A DNA stretch of 16,482 nucleotides from Candidatus Delongbacteria bacterium (GCA_016938535.1 JAFGUL010000196.1:1-16482); one strand, 5' to 3'. Counted from the stretch's first letter, positions 1 through 9,200 are shown. Translations and numbers: made by a program. Notes: a model not told the origin generated them from the sequence alone.

Positions 1-1598
1 AAGAAAGGCAACTGAGAAACTGCAGTAGTTCCTGCGACCTGTATGGCTCCTGCGGTAAAACCTGCTTCTGAGATAAGAAGCGATTCAGCATAATAATATC
101 CGAAATGGAAAGCTGTCGCGGGTTTCTTCCTTGAAAGTATACCCGCCACTCCGGCCGCGAATGCGAACTGATCATAGGCTATAAAGAAAATGTTGTCTTT
201 TTTATGGTCTTCCGGATATCCGGCATCAAGGAATCCCGAAGCGACCATTTCCTCAGATATCTGAAGGATTATCGGGTCGCAGGTGGGGACATAAATCTCG
301 GCTTTGAACTCGGCTACTTTTTTAGCTATGCTTTTCAAAATCAGCATACTCGCGATCGTGTCTATATGAGTATATCCTCCGAGTCCTGAATCATAAACGA
401 TAGGCTTACCCATTTCGGTGGCTCTTCCTACCGCGTCATCAATCGCATCAAGTCCCGGTATCTTCCTGATATACATCGCCTCTCTGCTTTTTTTCACCTG
501 GATGAAAACATAGAAGAACAGGATCATGAACATCAGTGTTCCGATCAGAACATTCATCCTGAAAGTCCTGAATACAGGAATATCGTCATAAAGGACATAA
601 GTGCCGAAAGTACTAGTAAGACCGCTGTAGAATTTGTTTCTTATCTGAAAAACAAACTCATCTTCAGCTTCGGGATCATTTGTTCCGATCTTTTTTATCA
701 ACTCGTCGCTTACGTCGAATGACTCTATACCCAGCTCTTCAACCATCGGGATCTGAGCTTCTGAGATCAGATCGCTCAACCTGTAGCTTTCCTCTTCCTT
801 CAGGTCGAAAAGAGTTATTCTCTTCATCTCAATCCAGTATTCTCTTGTTGCTATGTATTCTTCCCTTTTCTGGGCTATAAGATCTTTTTTCTTCTTACTA
901 ATATAAAATTCGATCCTGTCATAATTTTCTTTTATCAAACCTGAAATTATCTCTTCGCGCCCTTCATTCTTTTTTAAAGAGTCCAGCCTTGTATGGAATT
1001 GAAACATTTCATTGTTATACTGCTCGTCGCTCAATAGCTCGTTCACTACATCCAGATCAGTGATATTCTTAATTTCCGAAAGTTCGGCTTCTATCCTTCT
1101 GGTCTCCTCTAGAAGCTCTGACACCAGTTTTTCCTGACCCTGAAGGAGCTCGGTTTCTTTTGAATTTATATGATCCTTTACTTTCTGTGCGGCCGAGCTT
1201 ATCTGTTTATCCAGAGAATCGGGTATATAACCCCAGTAAAAATCTTTTGTCGTTATGAATCGGGCCACTTCTTCGAATATAAGGTCCGTTTTCAGCGCTT
1301 TGTACGCAACAAGCGCTCTTTTTTCGTAGTCATTGAGAGGCTCGTCGACTTTGTCTTTTCTGATAATTTCCTCGTTAAAATCAGGATAATCAGAATAGAA
1401 ATCATCAACATAGCCTTTTACCCTGGGATACAGAATGTCAAAATCTCTTTTCGGACTCCAGTTCCTGTAAATATTAATGACGTCCTGTGCAACCTCTTTA
1501 CATAGGATATCCTCCCTTGATTCCGCTGGGTCATTATCCTGGGCAAAAGCCGCCGCGAATACAGACAGCAGCAGGCAAATCCTAAAAATACTTCTCAT
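1..1598 (-). CDS. Secreted/anchored coiled-coil protein with DUF6754-like domain (partial, C-terminus outside window)
   Basis: I translated this frame by hand from ATG at 1598 to the left edge: 532 codons, no stop, so the gene is intact here and its 3' end lies outside the window. Residues 1-19 form a signal peptide (basic start, hydrophobic core, AAAFA before QDND). Residues about 30-345 are charged and helical, with coiled-coil-like stretches around 140-250. One membrane segment follows at about 349-367, then basic residues (VKKSR). The next domain begins RKIPGLDAIDDAVGRATEMGKP and is rich in glycine and alanine; from memory this resembles the DUF6754 family, whose role is unknown. The inferred topology is a large periplasmic helical part with the conserved domain inside or at the membrane. 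A weak GGGA lies 5 bases before the ATG. It follows dapF after 141 bases and probably has its own promoter. Function not recognised. Confidence 0.75.
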   Translation of the reverse strand, partial: MRSIFRICLLLSVFAAAFAQDNDPAESREDILCKEVAQDVINIYRNWSPKRDFDILYPRVKGYVDDFYSDYPDFNEEIIRKDKVDEPLNDYEKRALVAYKALKTDLIFEEVARFITTKDFYWGYIPDSLDKQISSAAQKVKDHINSKETELLQGQEKLVSELLEETRRIEAELSEIKNITDLDVVNELLSDEQYNNEMFQFHTRLDSLKKNEGREEIISGLIKENYDRIEFYISKKKKDLIAQKREEYIATREYWIEMKRITLFDLKEEESYRLSDLISEAQIPMVEELGIESFDVSDELIKKIGTNDPEAEDEFVFQIRNKFYSGLTSTFGTYVLYDDIPVFRTFRMNVLIGTLMFMILFFYVFIQVKKSREAMYIRKIPGLDAIDDAVGRATEMGKPIVYDSGLGGYTHIDTIASMLILKSIAKKVAEFKAEIYVPTCDPIILQISEEMVASGFLDAGYPEDHKKDNIFFIAYDQFAFAAGVAGILSRKKPATAFHFGYYYAESLLISEAGFTAGAIQVAGTTAVSQLPF

Positions 1599-1628
1599 TT
1601 TGTTCCCGTATTTTTAATTTTTTCTCAT

Positions 1629-1658
1629 TCTATATTAATTAAGCAAAAATAAAGTCGA
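1629..1658 (-). promoter_or_regulatory. Possible sigma70-like promoter of the DUF6754-like gene
   Basis: Reading the minus strand, TCGACT (1658-1653) matches four of six -35 positions. After an 18-base spacer, TATAGA (1634-1629) matches four of six -10 positions. Transcription would begin near 1622, about 24 bases before the ATG at 1598. The whole 1599-1739 spacer is very AT-rich, so chance matches are likely. Confidence 0.3.
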
Positions 1659-1739
1659 AAGATAAACGAGTTGTATAATTTTATCAAGCAAAATCAGACG
1701 AAAAAACAAAATATATTCATAAACGGTATTTTATCGATT

Positions 1740-2516
1740 TCAGACTGTAATGCGGCCTTCAAATACTAATTCCGCCGGACCTGTGAGAAACAGTTTTTCT
1801 TTTTCCAATGAGACAGTAAGTTCTATTCCGTCAGCTGTTGTTATTTTCCTTTCGGTATAATCTCCCGTAAGTGTCATATCAAGCCAGCCTGCTGCAGTAA
1901 TACCAGTCCCGCAGGCTCGGGTTTCAGCCTCCACTCCTCTTTCGTATGTACGTATCCTGAGCTTTCCGGAACTTACTATCTGAACAAAATTAACATTTGT
2001 TCCTTTGGAGAATTTACTGTCATATCTTATAATGCTTCCTAATTTCTTAACATCGAGTTTATCAATTTGAGAAGTGTAGCAGACAACATGCTCTACACCT
2101 GTATTGAGGAAATAACATTCCTGCCCGACACCTTTGAATTTTAATCCCGCCGCATATTCTTCGGGTTTCTTTAATTCAAGTTTAATTTTATCTCCCGGCA
2201 GCAATTCTGCCTCATGCTTCCCGTCACCCGCTTTGAAAGAACACCGTCTGCCTTTAAAATATCCCGATCTTGATGCCAGAAGCACCGAACATCTTGCGCC
2301 GTTCGCGCAGAAATCTGCTTTGCTGCCGTCGGAATTATAGTACTTCATTGTAAAATCATATCCGGAGCATGCTGATCTTCTGATTATTATAACTCCGTCC
2401 GCACCGATCCCGAAATTTCTGTCGCATAACTTTTGTATTGCTGCGCAGGACATGATTTTATTTCCTGTAAAGAAAATAAAATCATTCCCGGCACCGTGCA
2501 TTTTATAGAATTTCAT
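1740..2516 (-). CDS. dapF: Diaminopimelate epimerase
   Basis: Converts LL-diaminopimelate to the meso form in the cytoplasm, for peptidoglycan and lysine synthesis, using two cysteines as acid and base. Family marks: the N-terminus KMHGAGNDF, the FGIGADG segment (35-41), the first catalytic cysteine C70 in FCANGARC, and the second, C202, in ERGVEAETRACGTG. At 258 residues it is slightly shorter than E. coli DapF (274). The usual CGNG loop reads CANG here, and the 'GxPH' segment reads NTGVEHVV; both cysteines are kept, so an active enzyme is expected. Its ATG overlaps the iorB stop by four bases (ATGA), so it is the last gene of the EF-P/iorA/iorB unit and is probably translationally coupled. 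There is no obvious biochemical link to iorAB. Confidence 0.95.
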   Translation of the reverse strand: MKFYKMHGAGNDFIFFTGNKIMSCAAIQKLCDRNFGIGADGVIIIRRSACSGYDFTMKYYNSDGSKADFCANGARCSVLLASRSGYFKGRRCSFKAGDGKHEAELLPGDKIKLELKKPEEYAAGLKFKGVGQECYFLNTGVEHVVCYTSQIDKLDVKKLGSIIRYDSKFSKGTNVNFVQIVSSGKLRIRTYERGVEAETRACGTGITAAGWLDMTLTGDYTERKITTADGIELTVSLEKEKLFLTGPAELVFEGRITV

Positions 2517-3100
2517 TTTTTCAGAAAATTTCCGGCGAATTCCTTACCGGCTTTTAAAGCTTCGAGGTTCTTGTTCACAACTTCATCGCCTTTTCTTCCG
2601 AATATGAATCTTATGCCCTTTTCAAGTTTACCGAAATCAAGACCGAGGTAATCTGAAGCCGCTCCGATCATTACCATGTTCATAGACATTGGAGATCCGA
2701 TATTTTTCGCTATATCGTCCGCGTCGATAAGTATGTGATTTTTAATTTTAGCTATCTCACTCTTCACATCGTCCATCTGAGGATAGTTTGAAATATTGTC
2801 GAAAGGCGTGCTGTTGGTTATCACCCATCCGTCAGAAGACAGATATGGCAGATATCTTAACGACTCCATGGGCTCGATAGAAAGTATCATGTCCGCTCCG
2901 CCGAAAGGTATAAGGTCTGAACACACTTCTCTGTCCGATATCCTCAAATGAGACTGGACATCTCCGCCTCTCTGACTCATTCCGTGGACCTCTGCCTGCT
3001 TCATAAAGAGACCGGAATCTATTGCGGCGTAACCTATTACGGTCGCTATCGAAAGTATTCCCTGTCCTCCGACCCCGCTTAAAATTATATCTTTTTTCAT
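2513..3100 (-). CDS. iorB: Indolepyruvate:ferredoxin oxidoreductase, beta (gamma-domain) subunit
   Basis: Small subunit of the enzyme that oxidatively decarboxylates indolepyruvate and other aryl-pyruvates to aryl-acetyl-CoA, reducing ferredoxin; cytoplasmic. It has the gamma-domain Rossmann-like start SGVGGQGI (8-15), the signature EVHGMSQRGGDVQSHLR (38-54), and the IEPMESLRYLPYL segment near 76-88. Its 195 residues are the normal length for stand-alone IorB. It starts 12 bases after the iorA stop; AAGGACGG in that gap gives a ribosome site. Its stop overlaps the dapF start. Pairing with iorA fixes the assignment over related 2-oxoacid oxidoreductase gamma subunits. Confidence 0.93.
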   Translation of the reverse strand: MKKDIILSGVGGQGILSIATVIGYAAIDSGLFMKQAEVHGMSQRGGDVQSHLRISDREVCSDLIPFGGADMILSIEPMESLRYLPYLSSDGWVITNSTPFDNISNYPQMDDVKSEIAKIKNHILIDADDIAKNIGSPMSMNMVMIGAASDYLGLDFGKLEKGIRFIFGRKGDEVVNKNLEALKAGKEFAGNFLKK

Positions 3101-3112
3101 ATTTTACCGTCC

Positions 3113-4708
3113 TTATTTATTGGCTTTTGTCTTTCTCTTCAATGTCTGCATACACTCTCTTGTTGGAATTATCACTGACAGACCTTTGTAGTTTATCTCC
3201 TGTCTGATCACTTTCACCATTTCGTCGTGATTCTTTTTAAGCGGAACCACCCTGATTATGTGATCCTTATGGACTCCGAGCCCTTCACAGATCGAGACAA
3301 GCCTGTCAACCGCATGCGAATCCTGGCCGCCGGTCATCCCGGTAGTTGAGTTGTCCAGTATGATAACTACCATGTTAGTGTTCTCGATCACGGCGTCCAG
3401 CAGACCTGTCATCCCGGAATGCGTGAAGGTAGAATCCCCTATTACGGCTATTGCCGGGAACAGCCCGGCGTCCGCAGCGCCTTTGGCCATCGTGATTGAC
3501 GCGCCCATATCAACGCACGAGTTGATGGCCTGGAACGGCGGAAGCGCGGCTAATGTGTAGCAGCCTATATCCGCAAGTACATGCCCGTCACCGTACTCCT
3601 TCATGACCTCGATCAGAGCGTTATATGCGTCAATATGCCCGCACCCGTTACAGAACTTGGGGGGTCTTGACGCGACAATTTGAGGAACGCTGAGAACGCT
3701 TGAAATTTTACCGGTAACGGCCTGCAAAACCAGATTCGGATTAAGCTCGCCGTCCCTCGGAAGTGAACCGTCCAGTCTTCCTCTTACTTTAAGGCAATTC
3801 CCGAGATATCCCTTAAGCATTTCTTCCACGATGGGCGAGCCTTCTTCAAGAACCAGAACGGTATCGCACTCGGATGTTATTTTCTCAATTTGCTTTCTCG
3901 GAAGAGGATACTGGCTGATCTTCAGTACAGGATAGGGGCATTGAGTGCCGATATAGTTTTCCATAAGGTAATTATAAGCGATACCGCAGGCTATTATACC
4001 TGTGGTTTTATCGCTTCCTTCATGATATGAATTGAAAGGCGATGTTTCACTTTCCTGCTCGAATTTTTCCTGGTTGGCAAGCAGCATTTTGTACCTTTTT
4101 CTTGCTATGGCAGGAAGAAGAACGAACTGCCTTTTATCTTCAGGCAGACTGAGCTCATTCTGTTCCAGCGGTTTTTTCGGAAGTACTCCGCTCCGGGAAT
4201 GCGAAAGTCTTGTGGTAAGCCTCATTAAGATCGGTATCTGATATTTTTCGCTCATACCGAAGGCGTGAAAAGCCATATCGTAGCATTCCTGCTGGTTCGA
4301 GGGTTCAAAGGTCGGCATTAGAGCGAATTTGCCGTAATTTCTTGAATCCTGTTCATTCTGAGAAGAGTGCATCGAAGGATCATCAGCTACGGTTATTATT
4401 GTTCCGCCATTAGCACCGGTTATAGCTGAATTCATAAAACAGTCCGCAGCAACATTTAATCCCACATGTTTCATGGCGCACATAGATCTTTTTCCAGCAT
4501 ATGACATTCCCAGAGCTGATTCCGCTGCCGTTTTTTCATTGGCGGACCATTTTCTGTGGATGTTCCTTTCCGCTGCATAACCTGATCTCTGAACATACTC
4601 CATGATCTCAGTTGAAGGCGTACCGGGATACGCATACATGCCGGACATTCCTGCATCGATCGCGCCCTGTGCGAGAGCCTCGTCTCCTAGTAAGAGCATC
4701 TTTTCCAT
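3113..4708 (-). CDS. iorA: Indolepyruvate:ferredoxin oxidoreductase, alpha subunit, lacking the ferredoxin domain
   Basis: Thiamine-diphosphate subunit of the aryl-pyruvate oxidoreductase. From ATG 4708 (531 residues): an N-terminal pyrimidine-binding domain (EALAQGAIDAGM, YAYPGTPSTEI, KWSANEKTAAE), a middle transketolase-C-like domain (about 235-330), CNGCGH at 353-358, and the ThDP/Mg site GDS (424-426) with DNSTTGMTG (452-460). The family's usual C-terminal 2x[4Fe-4S] ferredoxin module, with CxxCxxC motifs, is absent: the protein stops about ten residues after IPTREC. An in-frame TTG at 4714 would add two residues, but the AAGGGA Shine-Dalgarno abuts that TTG and lies six bases before ATG 4708, so I chose the ATG. 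It follows the EF-P-like gene by 39 bases and precedes iorB by 12. The short form probably uses a separate ferredoxin. Confidence 0.93.
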   Translation of the reverse strand: MEKMLLLGDEALAQGAIDAGMSGMYAYPGTPSTEIMEYVQRSGYAAERNIHRKWSANEKTAAESALGMSYAGKRSMCAMKHVGLNVAADCFMNSAITGANGGTIITVADDPSMHSSQNEQDSRNYGKFALMPTFEPSNQQECYDMAFHAFGMSEKYQIPILMRLTTRLSHSRSGVLPKKPLEQNELSLPEDKRQFVLLPAIARKRYKMLLANQEKFEQESETSPFNSYHEGSDKTTGIIACGIAYNYLMENYIGTQCPYPVLKISQYPLPRKQIEKITSECDTVLVLEEGSPIVEEMLKGYLGNCLKVRGRLDGSLPRDGELNPNLVLQAVTGKISSVLSVPQIVASRPPKFCNGCGHIDAYNALIEVMKEYGDGHVLADIGCYTLAALPPFQAINSCVDMGASITMAKGAADAGLFPAIAVIGDSTFTHSGMTGLLDAVIENTNMVVIILDNSTTGMTGGQDSHAVDRLVSICEGLGVHKDHIIRVVPLKKNHDEMVKVIRQEINYKGLSVIIPTRECMQTLKRKTKANK

Positions 4709-4747
4709 TTTCAATCCCTTTTATTTTTCATATTATAACTTATTATT

Positions 4748-5293
4748 TTAGTCCCGGCAGATATATTCACCTGTATCAAGATGTATCTTAATTTTATCGC
4801 CGTTCTTTATGAATGCCGGAACGATTATACTTTTTCCGTTCAGTAGTTTAGCTTCTTTAATGAATTCTGTTCTTGTATTGTCTTTTTCTATATCCTCGGT
4901 GGATTCTACTATCTGTACTACGATCTTGGGCAGTTCGATATCTGCGATCAATCCGCTCACATACTTGATAAATACCGTTTCATCGTTCCTGAGCAGTTTG
5001 ACATTCTCTCCCAGTACCGAGACCGGCACCTCTACCTGTTCCTCACCGGAGCCGCTCTGAAATACGAGAGAATCAGTTTTCTTCTCTTTGAGTACGAATT
5101 CATATGATTCATAACTGGACTTTTCGACAGATGTTTCGCCATCTGATACTTCAAAGAACTCACTGCCGTTCGTGAAATTGAACATTTTAAGTCTGTATCT
5201 GCCGTCTGTTTCTTTAACAGCTTCGATAGTTTTACAGACATCTCCCCTTATAACTAACAGATCTCCCGTTTTTATTTCCGCAACAACTGTCAT
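4748..5293 (-). CDS. efp: Divergent elongation factor P-like protein
   Basis: EF-P relieves ribosomes stalled at polyproline. This 181-residue protein has the three-domain plan: a KOW-like N-domain (about 5-62, with GDLLVIRGDVCKTIEAV and LKMFNFTNGSEF), an OB domain (about 65-132, ELPKIVVQIVEST), and a C-terminal OB domain with the EF-P signature VPAFIKNGDKIKIHLDTGEYICR (158-180; read as two adjoining motifs). The tip loop that normally reads PGKG(Q/G), carrying the modified lysine or arginine, is short here (VKETDGRY, 26-33) with Asp at the matching place. It is therefore either a diverged EF-P or a paralogue with another role; no modification gene is nearby. The ribosome site AAAGG lies four bases before the ATG. 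It is the first gene of the EF-P/iorA/iorB/dapF unit. Confidence 0.8.
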   Translation of the reverse strand: MTVVAEIKTGDLLVIRGDVCKTIEAVKETDGRYRLKMFNFTNGSEFFEVSDGETSVEKSSYESYEFVLKEKKTDSLVFQSGSGEEQVEVPVSVLGENVKLLRNDETVFIKYVSGLIADIELPKIVVQIVESTEDIEKDNTRTEFIKEAKLLNGKSIIVPAFIKNGDKIKIHLDTGEYICRD

Positions 5294-5327
5294 TGTGCCT
5301 TTCTTTTAGGTTAATACTACATTCAGA

Positions 5328-5356
5328 TAGTTAATTAAAAATAAACTCAATGTCAA
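5328..5356 (-). promoter_or_regulatory. Probable promoter of the EF-P-like/iorA/iorB/dapF unit
   Basis: On the minus strand a perfect TTGACA (5356-5351) is followed, after 17 bases, by TAACTA (5333-5328), a poor -10. Transcription would begin near 5320, leaving a leader of about 27 bases to the ATG at 5293. The perfect -35 and its place just upstream of the first gene are the support; the weak -10 lowers confidence. Confidence 0.4.
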
Positions 5357-5359
5357 ATG

Positions 5360-5397
5360 AATATTTTTCACAACATTTACCATAAAACAAAAATATT
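5360..5397. repeat. AT-only inverted repeat downstream of the REC-PAS gene
   Basis: AATATTTTT at 5360-5368 is the exact reverse complement of AAAAATATT at 5389-5397, with a 20-base loop. It sits between the REC-PAS stop (5404) and the EF-P promoter -35 (5351-5356). It may be a weak terminator for the signalling unit or an AT-rich upstream element for the next promoter. All paired bases are A or T, so the structure would be weak and chance is possible. Confidence 0.3.
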
Positions 5398-5403
5398 AAA
5401 TTG

Positions 5404-6267
5404 CTATTTCTGATCCGATATGTTTCTCTTTAAAGAAAAATAGCCTTCAGGTTCTTCTCCATGGTTCATTATGGGAACCACAGTCACTTCTTCCTGATAT
5501 TTAGTTCCGTCTTTCCTGACATTATCAAAAACACCTCTCCATGTTTTTCCGCTTTTTATTGCGGACCACAATTCGTTATAAAATTTTTCCGAGTATATTC
5601 CTTTTTCCAGAAATCTGGGAATATCTCCTATCACTTCATCGGAAGAAAAACCCGTACTTCGTTCAAATGATCTGTTAACATATTCTATTATACCATTTTT
5701 ATTCGTGATTATTACATCCTCGTAAAGCTGATCAATAATACCTGCCAGTTTATAGATGTGCTTGGTCCTTTCACTGACCTTATATTCAAGTTCGGCATTA
5801 AGATTCTTAAGCTGTCTTTCAGTTTTATGCCTCAATCTCATTTCTTCTATGAGTTTTTCATTATTGCTTTTCAGCTTTGTCTGGGCCGCTCTAAGCCTTA
5901 AATGGGTTCTTATTCTTGCCAGCAGCTCATAAGGATTGAAAGGTTTTGTTATGTAATCTACACCACCGCTTTCAAAACCTCTGATTATACTGTCCGGATC
6001 GGTCTTCACTGTAAGGAACAATATAGGAATGTCCTTATATAAAGGATCTGAAGTGATCTTTTTACAAACTTCAAAACCATCTATTTCAGGCATAATTACA
6101 TCCAGCAGTATCAGATCGAAATTCTCCTTTTTCATGATCTGCACCGCTTCTTTTCCGTCGGATGCAAAAGAGAGATCATACCCTTCATTCTGAAGAAAAT
6201 TCGCTACTACCTGAATGTTTTTTGGAGAATCATCGATCACCAGTATTTTCTGATTTTTTTCTGTCAT
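5404..6267 (-). CDS. Response regulator with REC and PAS domains, no output domain
   Basis: Residues 7-125 are a complete CheY-like receiver: acidic pair D12/D13, phosphoacceptor D56 in LILLDVIMPEIDGF, T86 and K108 (ITKPF). A helical linker (about 125-168, LKSNNEKLIEEMRLRHKTERQLKNL in parts) leads to a PAS domain (about 170-287; VIITNKNGIIEYVN, FERSTGFSSDEVIGD, WRGVFDNVRKDGT) that ends in the usual RNISDQK exit motif, where the stop falls. There is no DNA-binding, GGDEF, EAL or kinase domain. The ATG overlaps the stop of the hybrid kinase by four bases (ATGA), with GGGGG six bases upstream, so the two are co-translated. The inferred role is acceptor of phosphate from that kinase; it must act through protein contacts or a ligand in the PAS domain. 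No room remains downstream for a lost kinase domain. Confidence 0.9.
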   Translation of the reverse strand: MTEKNQKILVIDDSPKNIQVVANFLQNEGYDLSFASDGKEAVQIMKKENFDLILLDVIMPEIDGFEVCKKITSDPLYKDIPILFLTVKTDPDSIIRGFESGGVDYITKPFNPYELLARIRTHLRLRAAQTKLKSNNEKLIEEMRLRHKTERQLKNLNAELEYKVSERTKHIYKLAGIIDQLYEDVIITNKNGIIEYVNRSFERSTGFSSDEVIGDIPRFLEKGIYSEKFYNELWSAIKSGKTWRGVFDNVRKDGTKYQEEVTVVPIMNHGEEPEGYFSLKRNISDQK

Positions 6268-9200
6268 TTTATACCCCCGTTATTTTTCAAAGTCTCAACC
6301 AGGTCGTCAAAATTATTGATAATGATCTTAATTTCTTCTATATCGTATTTCATAACTGAAGCGAACAACTTATCCGAATAAATTCTCAACCTTGAAGAAT
6401 TGTGCTTGTCAGAAAGTGCCCTCATCTTGCGCGAAAGGTCTTTTATCTGTGAAAAATTATGTTTCTCTCGGGCAGCAATTATTTCTGAGACCGTTTCGTT
6501 TTCCAGAACTGCCAGCAATCCGTCAAGATCTTTGATATCATCTTCTATTTCAGACCCGGTTTCCTTTAATACGTTTTTAGTCTCATGTTTCAGGAACTTC
6601 TTTAAATTGTCGGTAAGCTCGCGCAGGATCACGGGTTTTCGAATATAACCGTCAAACCTGGCCTTATTTATCATGGCTTTATCGGATGACATTACGGATG
6701 CTGTTACTGCTATAACAGGAATATCCCTCAGCGAAGGATCGTTCTTGATTATCTCAACAGCCTCATACCCGTCCATTTCAGGCATCCTGACATCCATAAG
6801 GATCAGGTCGGGAACATGAAGTTTTATTATATCAAGTGCCTGACGGCCGTTTTCAGCCTCCAGCGTTTCCATTCCCATTTCTCTGCAGATCTCTTTCAGA
6901 AGAAGCCTGTTCGATTCAATGTCGTCAGCTATAAGTACTTTTGCGCCGTCGAAAGTTACATCTTCATCCTTTTTACCGGAATTTTTTTTCATCGATGATG
7001 AATCTGCATCGGTTACAACTCCATTAAAATCAAGAATGAATTTCGAGCCTTTTCCGAATTCGCTGTCCACGGTTATGTTACCGTCCATCAGCAATACGAG
7101 TTTCTTAGTTATTGCAAGACCCAGTCCCGTACCCTGAAATTTTTTCGATCTAGCCGTAGTTCCTGCCTGCTCGAACGCGTCGAATATCCTTTCCCGGTCT
7201 TCGATCTTTATTCCTGTTCCGGTATCCTCGATAATTATCCTCATGTCTATCTTGTCATTACTTCTGCCGCTGAACGATGTTATTACTTTCACATAACCTT
7301 TGTCGGTAAATTTGATCGCATTGCTTATCAGATTGAAAAAGATCTGCCTCATGCGCAATTCGTCCATGAATATGATCCTCGGAAGGTCCTGCTGGTTCTC
7401 TATCAGAAATTCCAGGTTTTTACTTTCAAGTTTGTCTTTAAAAAACTGCTTTAACTCAAAAATGAGAGAATATAGATCAAAATAATTTTTATTTATGTCA
7501 AGTTTATTGGCTTCTATCTTAGAGATATCCAGAATGTCATTGATAATATTCAGAAGCGTTTCTCCTCCCGACCTTATGGTATTCAGATACGATTCCTGTG
7601 TATTAGAAAGTGATGTTTTCTTCAAAAGATCAGAGAAACCTAAAATCGCATTCATCGGTGTTCTTATCTCATGACTCATATTGGCTAAGAATTCACTTTT
7701 TGCCTTAGTTGCCGATTCTGCTTTCTCCATGGCTTTAACGAGTTCGGATTCGGCTTTTTTTCTCAGATCTATCTCTCTTGAGAGTTTACGGTTCCAGTAG
7801 CTTACAACCAGAATTACCAGCATTGAGATCAGAATTATCTTCCAGACAATTGCATAATCAATAACGGATCTTTCAGTACCTATCCATTTATCGAATATAG
7901 TGTTCTTTTCTTCTTCTGTTACCAGTGCAAGAGCTTTATTCAGAATGCTGAGAAGCATTGCGTTTCCTTTTTGAACTCCGATCCTGTAATCACGGGTATA
8001 TTCGGTCGGCCCGACAATTTTGAGATTTGAAAGCATTTTCTGTTTTTTCTGATATGTAAAATCAGACTGGTGACGGAGAAAGAGGTCCACTTTTCCTGCC
8101 GAAACATCTCTATAGGCCATATCAGGATCTGAATAGTAGACGAATTTGATCAAAGGATAATCTCTTTTTATTAATTCGATCTCAGATGTCCCTTCCTGCA
8201 CAGCAAGCGAAAGTTCGCCTATATCATTCAGTCCGTTTATATAGTCAGTATCCAGCCTCCCGATTATCACCAGACTTGATGAGAATATTATATCGGTAAA
8301 ATCAATATATTTTGATCTTTCTTCTGTTCGGGATACACAGTCTATGACATCTATTTTTTTTCCCTTTAAAAGATCGATCGTCTGAGCCCAGTTGTCGGCT
8401 CTTATCCTTTCAACCCTTAATCCTGATCTTTTTAAAATAACATCCCATAACTCAGGAATTATTCCTACATATTCCCCGCTCTGATCATAAGCCGAATGCG
8501 GAGGCCAGTCAGGATCACCGGAAATATATAACTCTCCGGCCGTATTTATAAATTCAAGCTCATCAGCTGAAAAAACAGGATTTTTAACTGAACGGAACGA
8601 GTATGATTTTTTCATATTGTCCAACCATATCTCTTTAACAGCCTCTATCTCTTCAGCGGAGATTTTTTTAAAACCTTTATTTACTGTTTCAATAAGTTCA
8701 TTATTGCCTTTCGCAGCCGCAGCTCTGTAACTCTCAATGAACATAGGTCTGCTGTCAACCAATGCATAATTGTTCTCTTTACCCGAAGTTTCAAGATAAT
8801 ATTCAAGGTTCTCTGCGGGTGAGATAAAGACGCTGACGGAATCGTTTTCACAGGCACGGTACAATGAAGGAATATCCGGGTACACTCTTACAGTGCCTTC
8901 CTGGAATCTCTTTTCTGCGAAACTGGCTGAAAAACCTTCCGGAACCCCGATCACATATGAACTGATGCCGCTCAAAGTCAGTCCTGTTCTAAGAAGCGAT
9001 TTTTCGCAGAACAGGTAATATTTTAATTCCAGCACAGGTTCTGAGAATTCAAGGAACTTGTCTCTTTCTGAAGTTTTGAACAATCCCGCATTAATGCCGG
9101 CTTTTCCGTTCCTTACCATTTCAATAGTATTTTCAAAACTATCCGCAGTAAAAGAAACGGGGATTTCCGTCTTTTCCGACCACAGCTTCCATATTTCTAT

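Noticed and set aside
1170..1505. 111-residue plus-strand open frame
   Set aside because: It lies opposite the DUF6754-like coding frame, which has a signal peptide and conserved motifs; the plus frame has a biased composition and no recognisable domain.
1599..1739. Terminator after dapF (AAAATA...TATTTT stem followed by a T-run on the minus strand)
   Set aside because: The stem is six A-T pairs only with a 13-base loop; too weak to support as a feature.
5404..6267. REC-PAS gene as a truncated hybrid kinase (pseudogene)
   Set aside because: The stop follows a complete PAS exit motif, and only 110 non-coding bases separate it from the next gene, with no trace of HisKA or HATPase sequence in that gap.
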